From assembly GCF_042887685.1 (NCBI RefSeq), contig NZ_JBHVOS010000017.1:1-64000 (forward strand): a DNA stretch of 64,000 nt. Direction: 5' to 3'. The notes beneath the pieces were generated by a model. It saw only the letters and a program-made list of their open reading frames with translations. It made no database searches and was not told where the DNA came from. Shown here in pieces: positions 7,621 through 14,616 of this stretch; position 1 is the stretch's first letter; the number at the start of each line of letters is the position of its first letter. The position numbers were made by a program, and so were the translations under genes. Origin of the DNA: Oerskovia sp042887685 (lineage in GTDB: Bacteria > Actinomycetota > Actinomycetes > Actinomycetales > Cellulomonadaceae).

Positions 7621-9384
7621 TCAGACGACCCGCAGCTCGCCGTCGGGCCCCAGCGTGATCTCGATCCGCCGCGCCCACGCGGGCTCGACCTCGGGGAAGT
7701 CCGTCCGGAAGTGGCCGCCGCGGCTCTCCTCGCGCAGGAGCGCGGCCTCGGTGAGCACCGTCGCGACCTGGTGCACGTTGGTCGTCTCCCACTCGGCGGT
7801 CTGCGGGGCGGCGACGACGTCCGTGGACCGGTGCGCGTCGGTGCGGACGGCGGCGAGCTTGTCGGCGGCGACCCGCAGCCCGTCGCCGCTGCGGATCACG
7901 CCCGGTCCCGCCGACGAGACCGACTGGACCCGGGAGCGCGCGGCGGCCGGCACGAGGGCCGCCTCGCCGTCGCGCTCGACGGGCGTCCCGAGCGGGAGCT
8001 CGCCGGCGGCCACCCGGGCCGTGATCTCCTGGGCGGCGCGGTACGCGAAGACCAGCCCCTCCAGGAGGGAGTTCGACGCCAGCCGGTTCGCCCCGTGCAC
8101 GCCGGTGCAGGCGACCTCGCCGACGGCGTACAGGCCGTCGAGCGTCGAGCGGCCGTGGAGGTCGGTCACGACACCGCCCGAGTGGTAGTGCTGGGCGGGC
8201 GCGACGGGGATCGGCTCCTCGGTGAGGTCGATGCCCTGGTCGAGCAGCCGCTCGGTGATGGTCGGGAAGCGCCGGCGCAGGAAGTCGGCTCCGAGGTGGC
8301 GGGCGTCGAGCAGCACGTGGTCCGAGCCGGTCGCGGCCATCTGCCGCACGATCGCGTGCGCGACGACGTCGCGCGGCGCGAGCTCGGCCATGGGGTGCAC
8401 GGCGGGCATGAAGCGGTGCCCGTCGGTGTCGAGGAGGATCGCGCCCTCACCGCGGACGGCCTCGGAGATGAGCGGGAGCTGCCCCTTGGCGCCCAGGCCG
8501 AGCCACAGCACGGTCGGGTGGAACTGGACGAACTCGACGTCGCCGAGCGTCGCCCCGGCGCGCAGCGCGGCGGCCATGCCGTCGCCCGTGGCCTGGGGCG
8601 GGTTGGTCGAGGAGCGGAAGACCTGCCCGATACCACCGGTCGCGAGGACGACCGCGCGGCCGAGGACGGCCCCGACGCCGTCTCGCGACCCCTCGCCGCG
8701 CACGTGCAGCGTCACGCCGCAGGCTCGCGGTCCGCCGGGCTCGTCGGGCGACGTGGTGAGGACGTCGAGCACGAGCGCGTTCTCGATGACCTCGATCCCG
8801 GGGTCGGCGAGGACGGCCTCGAGCTGGGCGACGAGCGCCCGGGAGATCTCCGCGCCCGTGGCGTCGCCGCCCGCGTGCGCGATGCGGTCGGCGTGGTGCC
8901 CGCCCTCGCGCGTCAGGGCGATGTCGCCGCCGGGCGCCAGGTCGAAGTTCGCGCCGCGCGAGACGAGCTCGCGCACGCGCTCGGGTCCCTCTGTCACGAG
9001 GACCTCGACCGCGGCCGGGTCGCACAGGCCGCCGCCCGCGGCGAGCGTGTCCTCGAGGTGCGCGGCCGGGGAGTCCGAGGGGTCGAGCGCCGCGGCGATG
9101 CCACCCTGGGCCCAGACCGTGGACCCGGACGACAGCTCGCCCTTGGTCACGAGCAGGACGCGCGGGACCTGGGTGCGGAGCTCGAGCGCTGCCGTGAGCC
9201 CGGCGATGCCGGAGCCGACGACGATCGCGTCGACCGTTGTCGTCCAGCCGGGGGCCGGGGCGGCGAGGCGGCGGGCCAGGTGGCGGGGCGCGCGCGCCCC
9301 GGAGCCTGGAGCGACGGGAGCGGTGCCGGGGGCCGCGGCGGGCGCCCCGTCGGTGGAGACGTGCGCCTCCGCGGCCTGGGTCAT
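7621..9384 (-). CDS. nadB: L-aspartate oxidase
   Basis: FAD enzyme oxidising L-aspartate to iminoaspartate, first step of de novo NAD synthesis. The 587-residue protein has an Ala/Pro-rich extension of about 45 residues, then the FAD-binding VVGSGIAGLTAALELR (residues 55-70), TVWAQGGIAA, a long succinate-dehydrogenase-like body with EFVQFHPT and the capping RRFPTI region, GVHGANRLASNSLLEGLVF near the C-terminus and a helical tail. ATG 9384 overlaps the panD stop by four bases (ATGA), implying translational coupling. nadA was not seen in the window; nadC lies downstream beyond the repeat array. Confidence 0.95.
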   Translation of the reverse strand: MTQAAEAHVSTDGAPAAAPGTAPVAPGSGARAPRHLARRLAAPAPGWTTTVDAIVVGSGIAGLTAALELRTQVPRVLLVTKGELSSGSTVWAQGGIAAALDPSDSPAAHLEDTLAAGGGLCDPAAVEVLVTEGPERVRELVSRGANFDLAPGGDIALTREGGHHADRIAHAGGDATGAEISRALVAQLEAVLADPGIEVIENALVLDVLTTSPDEPGGPRACGVTLHVRGEGSRDGVGAVLGRAVVLATGGIGQVFRSSTNPPQATGDGMAAALRAGATLGDVEFVQFHPTVLWLGLGAKGQLPLISEAVRGEGAILLDTDGHRFMPAVHPMAELAPRDVVAHAIVRQMAATGSDHVLLDARHLGADFLRRRFPTITERLLDQGIDLTEEPIPVAPAQHYHSGGVVTDLHGRSTLDGLYAVGEVACTGVHGANRLASNSLLEGLVFAYRAAQEITARVAAGELPLGTPVERDGEAALVPAAARSRVQSVSSAGPGVIRSGDGLRVAADKLAAVRTDAHRSTDVVAAPQTAEWETTNVHQVATVLTEAALLREESRGGHFRTDFPEVEPAWARRIEITLGPDGELRVV

Positions 9385-9866
9385 TCGGCCGTGGCGGACT
9401 GGAACGGGGCGATGGGCAGGCCGCTCGGCTCGAGGTCGTATCCCTCGGGCACGAGGCCGGGCTCCTCGCTGACCTCGACGATGCGGTTGTCCCCGTCGAC
9501 GAACACGACGTTCGGCAGGAAGTGGCGTGCCTCGTGGTCGGCGATCATGCCGTAGGCGATGAGGATCACGGTGTCGCCGGGGTGCACGAGGTGCGCGGCG
9601 GCGCCGTTGATGCAGACCTTGCCCGAGCCTCGCTCGCCGGGGATCGCGTACGTCGTCAGGCGTGAGCCGTTGGTGACGTCGACGATGTCGACCTGCTGGC
9701 CGGAGATGATGTCGGCGGCCTCGAGGAGGTCCACGTCGACGGTCACGGACCCGACGTAGTGGAGGTCCGCCTGCGTCACGGTGGCGCGGTGGATCTTGCC
9801 GATCATCATGGGTCGTTGCAAGGAAGCGGGGCGGCGCGTGCCGGCCTGCGGTCCCGTCTGGGTCAC
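9381..9866 (-). CDS. panD: Aspartate 1-decarboxylase precursor
   Basis: Pyruvoyl enzyme making beta-alanine for pantothenate. The self-cleavage Gly-Ser is visible in DLHYVGSVTV, with the family segments KIHRATVTQADLHY, GERGSGKVCINGAAAHLVHPGD and VILIAYG. The start is set by a strong AGGAGG six bases upstream of GTG 9866, which also overlaps the panC stop (GTGA). This gives 161 residues with a 19-residue extension before the usual MMIGKIH start; the alternative ATG at 9809 has no ribosome site. Coupled to panC upstream and nadB downstream, so aspartate use for pantothenate and NAD is encoded together. Confidence 0.95.
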   Translation of the reverse strand: MTQTGPQAGTRRPASLQRPMMIGKIHRATVTQADLHYVGSVTVDVDLLEAADIISGQQVDIVDVTNGSRLTTYAIPGERGSGKVCINGAAAHLVHPGDTVILIAYGMIADHEARHFLPNVVFVDGDNRIVEVSEEPGLVPEGYDLEPSGLPIAPFQSATAE

Positions 9867-10867
9867 TGCGTGCCTCCTGGGCGGGCCGTGCGTGCGGCGG
9901 GGTCTGCCACGTCCACGGCCAGGTTGTCGATCAGTCGGGTGGTTCCCACGCGTGCCGCCACGAGCAGCAGCGCGGGTCCCACGTACTCCGGTTCCAGGTC
10001 GTCCACGGTAGTCGGGTCGACCAGCGCGAGGTAATCCACCACAACGCCGGGGTGCTCGTTGAGCATTCCCGAGGCCACCTCGATGGCTGCGGCGGCGCCC
10101 TGGCCGGCCGCCGCGGCGGCCGCTCCGGCGCGCAGCGCCTGGCTCAGCGCGAGGGCGTCGGCGCGCTCCTGCACCGACAGGTAGGCGTTGCGCGAGGACA
10201 GCGCGAGGCCGTCGTCGTCGCGCACGATGGGGACGCCGACGACCTCGACGTCGACGTCCAGGTCGGCGACCATGCGGCGGATCGCGAGGAGCTGCTGCGC
10301 GTCCTTCTCGCCGAAGAACGCGACGTCGGGCCTGGTCAGGTGCAGGAGCTTGAGCACGACGGTCAGGACGCCGTCGAAGTGGCCGGGGCGGAAGGCGCCC
10401 TCGAGCACGGTGCCGATGCGTCCGGACGTGACGCGCACGATCGGGTCGCCGCCGGGGTACATCTCCTCGACCGGGGGTGCGAACACGAGGTCCACGGCAG
10501 GGCGGCCCTGCGCGGGCTCGGGGAGCCCGGCGAGGAGCGCCACGTCGGCGTCGAGGTCGCGCGGGTACCGGTCGAGGTCCTCGCCCGGTCCGAACTGCAA
10601 CGGGTTCACGAAGACGGTCACGACGACCTCCCCGGAGGGCCCGACACGCTCGCGCGCCGCGCGCACGAGCTGCAGGTGGCCGTCGTGGAGCGCGCCCATG
10701 GTCATGACGACGGCTCGCGAGCGCCCCTCGACCCCGCGGCCCGACGGCGTCGCACCGGCAGGCGCGTCGGTGGCAGCCTCGACGGGGGCGACCAGGGCCT
10801 CGCGCAGTGCGTCGCGCGTGCGCACGACGCGCGGCCGGGCCGTCGCGGGGGGTGTCGGCACGGACAT
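9863..10867 (-). CDS. panC: Pantothenate synthetase
   Basis: ATP-dependent ligation of pantoate and beta-alanine. The 334-residue protein shows the HIGH-like MTMGALHDGHLQLVRAAR, FVNPLQFGPGEDLDRYPR, the pantoate/ATP site GAFRPGHFDGVLTVVLKL, FFGEKDAQQLLAIRRM and the KMSKS-like ALSSRNAYL. ATG 10867 has GGAAGG six bases upstream and overlaps the upstream stop by one base (TGATG). An N-terminal extension and a low-complexity insert (APAGATPSGRGVEGR) precede the first motif. panB and panE are not in view. Confidence 0.95.
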   Translation of the reverse strand: MSVPTPPATARPRVVRTRDALREALVAPVEAATDAPAGATPSGRGVEGRSRAVVMTMGALHDGHLQLVRAARERVGPSGEVVVTVFVNPLQFGPGEDLDRYPRDLDADVALLAGLPEPAQGRPAVDLVFAPPVEEMYPGGDPIVRVTSGRIGTVLEGAFRPGHFDGVLTVVLKLLHLTRPDVAFFGEKDAQQLLAIRRMVADLDVDVEVVGVPIVRDDDGLALSSRNAYLSVQERADALALSQALRAGAAAAAAGQGAAAAIEVASGMLNEHPGVVVDYLALVDPTTVDDLEPEYVGPALLLVAARVGTTRLIDNLAVDVADPAARTARPGGTQ

Positions 10868-11826
10868 CACTGACCTTCCTCGAGGACGTCGAGCAGCTCC
10901 TGGGCCTGGCGGGCGTCGATGCGCCCTGCGGCCAGGGCGCGGCTGGTGGCTCCGCGGCTGAGCTCGCGGTAGGACGCGGGGACGTCGGTCGCGGCGACGC
11001 GCGGCGCCGTCTCCTGCGCGGACGTGACGGCCAGGGCGCGCAGCACCTCCAGGTGCTCGGCGACGGTCCCGACGTCTCCGCGGGACACGGGGCCCGTGAG
11101 CGCCGCGATGGCGCCAGGCCCCGTGCCCTCGGCGGCGTCGGCCGACCGGGTGGCGCCGTCGAGCGCGGCGGACAGCAGCGGGGCCAGCACGCGCCCCGGC
11201 TGCTCGATGCCCGCCGCCTCGAGGGCCTGCGCGGCCTGCGCGACGAGCACCACGAGGTGGTTCGCGCCGTGCGCGAGGGCCGCGTGGTAGAGCCCGCGAG
11301 CCTCTTCCTCGACCACGACGGGCTCGCCGCCGATCTCGACGACGAGCGCCTGCCCGATGGGCTGGACGGGCGCCGGGCCCGTGACCGCGAACGTCGTGCC
11401 CTCGAGGCGCGACAGGTCGAGCGACGTCCCGGAGAACGTCATCGCGGGGTGGATCGCGAGCGGGATCGCTCCCTGGGCACGCGCCGGGTCGAGCACGCGA
11501 GCGCCGTAGCGGCCCGACGTGTGCACGACGATCTGCCCGCCCTGCCATGCCCCGACCTCGGCGAGGCCGGAGACCAGGCCCGGGAGGGCGTCGTCGGGCA
11601 CGGCGAGCAGGACCAGCTCCGCGCGCCGGACGACCTCCTCGACCTCCAGGGCCGGGACGCCGGGCAGGAGGAGCTCGATGCGTTCGCGCGACGCCTCGGA
11701 GATGCCGCTCGCGCCGACGACCGCGTGGCCCGTGGCGCGCAGCGCACTGCCCAGGACGGCGCCGACGCGTCCCGCACCGACCACTCCCACACCCAGGCGC
11801 CCGGGGCGCCGCCGTCCGTCACTCAC
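10867..11826 (-). CDS. Rossmann-like/DUF2520 protein, possible ketopantoate reductase
   Basis: A 319-residue two-domain protein: an N-terminal NAD(P)-binding Rossmann fold (GVGVVGAGRVGAVLG, residues 12-26; LLAVPDDALP) and a helical DUF2520 C-terminus (HPAMTFSG, AALAHGANHLVVLVAQA, GPVSRGDVGTV), the architecture of 6-phosphogluconate-dehydrogenase-like reductases. Direct coupling to panC (TGATG) suggests it makes pantoate; PanG-type ketopantoate reductases have been described outside the PanE family, but assignment here is inference. The GTG start at 11826 overlaps the upstream PH-domain gene by eight bases. Confidence 0.75.
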   Translation of the reverse strand: MSDGRRRPGRLGVGVVGAGRVGAVLGSALRATGHAVVGASGISEASRERIELLLPGVPALEVEEVVRRAELVLLAVPDDALPGLVSGLAEVGAWQGGQIVVHTSGRYGARVLDPARAQGAIPLAIHPAMTFSGTSLDLSRLEGTTFAVTGPAPVQPIGQALVVEIGGEPVVVEEEARGLYHAALAHGANHLVVLVAQAAQALEAAGIEQPGRVLAPLLSAALDGATRSADAAEGTGPGAIAALTGPVSRGDVGTVAEHLEVLRALAVTSAQETAPRVAATDVPASYRELSRGATSRALAAGRIDARQAQELLDVLEEGQ

Positions 11827-13501
11827 GTGCGTCCTCGCTCTTCTGGTCGTCCGTACCGCGCGGGTCGTCCGCGCCGCGCAGGTCGTCCGCCGCTCCTTCT
11901 GGCGGCGTGGGCTCCACGTAGGGCGCGGTCTCCGCGTCGTCGTCCTCGATCCTCTCGACGACGGCCGCGACCTCGTCGCGCCGCATCCACAGCTCGGGCC
12001 CGGCGTGCGCGCGGGCCTCGCGGGCGCGGCGCGCCTGCTCGTCCATGAGGGCGCCCGCGACGTGCTGGTCGAGGTGCGGCACGGTCGGCGTGACCGGGCC
12101 GGGCACCGAGTGCACGGCGAACGTCGCGACGCCCAGGCGCCGCTGCCACGGTCCCTGCTGGAGGCCGAGCGACTGCGTGCGCTCGTGCGGCACGATCTCG
12201 ACCTGGCGCACGAGGCGCCCGCGCCGCAGGACCAGCGCTCGGCCCGTGACGGCGAACCCGTTGCGGCGCCACGCGATCGGGTCGAGCACGCGGGTACGGC
12301 GCGGCGCCGTGGTGAAGTGGTCGCCCGCGTCGATCCCGGACAGGGCCTCGTCGAGCAGGGCGCGCGGGTCGGGCGTGCCGAGGTCCGGCAGGACGAGCCA
12401 CACGGCGCCCAGCGCCTCGTCCCGCGTCCCCACGGGGAGCAGGACGCTGTTGTTGGTCGTGCCGTCCGCGCTGAGGCCGTAGCCCGCGACGTTGACCTCG
12501 ACGCGCCACCAGTCGGCGCTGCGCCACAGGAGCCCCTGCGTGAGCCGGATCGCCTGCACGCGGCCCGGCGGGATGGTCTGCGAGCGCGTCTCGAGCAGGC
12601 CGTGGCGCAACCGGATGCCGTCGGGCGAGATCGCGCTGCGGAAGTTGAACTCGCGCGTGAACCGACCGAAGAGATAGCCGCCGACACCCAGGACCAGCGG
12701 CAGCGCGGTGAACAGCGTGCCGATCTCGCGGGTGCCGACCGCGACCCCGATGAGGCCGAGCACGGCGACGACCAGGACGATCATCGCGACCGTGCGGACC
12801 AGCGACCAGACGAGGCGGCCCGGCGGGACCTCCATGACGGGCTGCTCGGGCGCCTCGGGCGCTCCCAGGTCGGCCTGCCCGACGACGGCGCTCGCGTCTC
12901 CCGGCACCTCGCCACCGGGCGCTTCGCCCGGCTCGTCCGGCCCAACCGCGGGTGCTCCGCCAGGGACGGACGGCCGCACCGGCGCGCCCCCGACACGCAG
13001 GCCCGCAGCACGTGCGAGCAGCTCGGCCCGCAGGTGGTTGGCGTCGTCGAGCTTGAGGAAGCCCAGCTTGATGCCCGAGTCCGAGCCGCCCGCGACCTCC
13101 AGCTTGAGCTCGGCCAGCCCGAACAGCCGGGCCACGAGCGGCTGGACGATGTCGACGGCCTGGAGCCGGTCGAGGCGCGCCTTGCGCTGCTGCCTGAACA
13201 GGACGCCCGTGTGGAGGCGGACCGACTCGTCGTCGATCGCGTACGTCGTCATGCGCCAGGCGAGCGCGGAGTAGCCGAGGCCGATGAGGCCGACGACGAC
13301 GATCCCGCCCAGGATCTGCCACCAGCCGTTGCCGGCCAGCATGTTCTGCCCCGCGGGCAGGCCGTCGAGGGTCTGGTTGCCGACGATGACGAGGAGGACC
13401 GCGATGACGGACCAGCCCCGGACCACCGGGGTCACGGGGTGGACACGGTGCCAGGTCAGGTCTGTCGGTGGGGCGTCGGGCTGCGTGGTGCTCTCGCTCA
13501 T
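11819..13501 (-). CDS. Membrane protein with multiple bacterial PH domains (YdbT-like)
   Basis: A 560-residue membrane protein. After TLTWHRVHPVTPVVRG-like opening residues come two hydrophobic segments (about 28-45 and 62-80), then a bPH_2 domain with the family pattern YAIDDESVRLHTGVLFRQQR and ARLDRLQAVDIVQPLVAR. A Pro/Gly linker, a second membrane pair and further PH-like domains follow (GIRLRHGLLETRSQTIPPG; LVLRRGRLVRQVEIVPHE). Function unknown; homologues are usually paired, as here. ATG 13501 overlaps the stop of the smaller PH gene (ATGA), so the two probably form one membrane complex. Confidence 0.85.
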   Translation of the reverse strand: MSESTTQPDAPPTDLTWHRVHPVTPVVRGWSVIAVLLVIVGNQTLDGLPAGQNMLAGNGWWQILGGIVVVGLIGLGYSALAWRMTTYAIDDESVRLHTGVLFRQQRKARLDRLQAVDIVQPLVARLFGLAELKLEVAGGSDSGIKLGFLKLDDANHLRAELLARAAGLRVGGAPVRPSVPGGAPAVGPDEPGEAPGGEVPGDASAVVGQADLGAPEAPEQPVMEVPPGRLVWSLVRTVAMIVLVVAVLGLIGVAVGTREIGTLFTALPLVLGVGGYLFGRFTREFNFRSAISPDGIRLRHGLLETRSQTIPPGRVQAIRLTQGLLWRSADWWRVEVNVAGYGLSADGTTNNSVLLPVGTRDEALGAVWLVLPDLGTPDPRALLDEALSGIDAGDHFTTAPRRTRVLDPIAWRRNGFAVTGRALVLRRGRLVRQVEIVPHERTQSLGLQQGPWQRRLGVATFAVHSVPGPVTPTVPHLDQHVAGALMDEQARRAREARAHAGPELWMRRDEVAAVVERIEDDDAETAPYVEPTPPEGAADDLRGADDPRGTDDQKSEDARE

Positions 13502-14049
13502 AGCCCGGCCAACCGTGCCTCTCCACGGGAGGCGAGGCGGTCGCGCAGGCGCTCCGCCTCGGCCGGCTCGAGGCCGTCGATCGACGCGTCCGTCGCGGGC
13601 GAGGCCGTGTGGAGCTGGACCTGGGCGATGCGGAACCTGCGGGCGATCGGCCCGGCCTGGACGTCCACGTACTGCATGCGGCCGTACGGCACGACGACGA
13701 GAGAACGGAACATGACGCCCTTGCGGATCAGCAGGTCGTCGTCACGCTCGGCGTAGCCGATGGCCCGGACCTGGCGCGGCACGACGACCACGCACCAGAC
13801 CCCGATCGCGAGCGCGACCGCGGGGACGGTCCACAGCCAGACCAGGCTGAACACGAGGGCGAACACGGCCCCGAGCACGAACGGCACGAGCAGGAAGATC
13901 CCCACCGTGAGCAACCGTGCCGTGATCAGCCGGGTCGAGACGCCCTGCCAGTGCACGCCCGGCGGGTCGAAGGGGCCGGTCGCTGAGGTCTGGCCCGGTG
14001 CTGGGTCCTGGTCCGGTGCGGGGGCCAGGTCGAAGGCGTGGTCCGTCAT
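13498..14049 (-). CDS. PH domain-containing membrane protein
   Basis: A 183-residue protein with a Pro-rich N-terminus, two adjacent transmembrane segments (LLTVGIFLLVPFVLGAVF and the following VWLWTVPAVALAIGVWCV) and a bPH_2 domain (DDDLLIRKGVMFRSLVVVPY, MQYVDVQAGPIARRF). The start is ATG 14049, with GGAGG eight bases upstream; an upstream ATG lies before the ribosome site and is rejected. Partner of the larger PH protein through a four-base overlap. Role unknown. Confidence 0.85.
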   Translation of the reverse strand: MTDHAFDLAPAPDQDPAPGQTSATGPFDPPGVHWQGVSTRLITARLLTVGIFLLVPFVLGAVFALVFSLVWLWTVPAVALAIGVWCVVVVPRQVRAIGYAERDDDLLIRKGVMFRSLVVVPYGRMQYVDVQAGPIARRFRIAQVQLHTASPATDASIDGLEPAEAERLRDRLASRGEARLAGL

Positions 14050-14106
14050 GTCCCCATCCTCCCATCCGGGCACGGCCCGCGCGTCGGCCGAAGGACCGAC
14101 GTCGCG

Positions 14107-14616
14107 TCAGGCCGGCGCGCCGGCCTCGGGATCGGCCTCGCCGGCGGCGCGCGGCCGCCCGCCGTTCGCGGGGTCGGTGTCGTCGGGCGGGACCTGGCAG
14201 AACTTCTCCACGACGAGCCCGACGACGGCGAGCACCACGGCGCACAGCGCCGCGACCCCCGCCGCGATCGCACGCTCGCGCCGCGCCTCGATCGCGAGGT
14301 CGCCGAGCACGGCGACGACCTGCGCGAGGTACCACCCCGCGAGCAGCGAGCCGGTGAGGGCCGCCGCCTTGGCGAGCACGAGCGTCCGGGCCGCCCGCAA
14401 GGGGTCGAGCGACGGGCGCCGACCCTTGAGGTAGGACCGCACGGCCCAGCCCGCCCAGAGCACTCCTCCGGCGAGCGCGACCAGGGCCACGTCAACGACC
14501 CAGGGCACGTGCGGCAGGTAGGTGCCCCGGCGCTCCAGCCCGACGACGACGAGCCACCCGACCAGGGTCGTGGCGACCGTGACGAGCAGCAGCGTCGTGA
14601 CCTTGGTGCGTTGCAT
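14107..14616 (-). CDS. DUF3180 membrane protein
   Basis: A 169-residue actinobacterial membrane protein of unknown function with four hydrophobic segments (about residues 8-27, 38-60, 82-108 and 120-140) and the family segment AARTLVLAKAAALTGSLLAGWY in the third. It almost always sits just after the folate genes in Micrococcales and Corynebacteriales; here its ATG overlaps the folK stop by one base (TGATG). The soluble tail is short and acidic. Confidence 0.85.
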   Translation of the reverse strand: MQRTKVTTLLLVTVATTLVGWLVVVGLERRGTYLPHVPWVVDVALVALAGGVLWAGWAVRSYLKGRRPSLDPLRAARTLVLAKAAALTGSLLAGWYLAQVVAVLGDLAIEARRERAIAAGVAALCAVVLAVVGLVVEKFCQVPPDDTDPANGGRPRAAGEADPEAGAPA

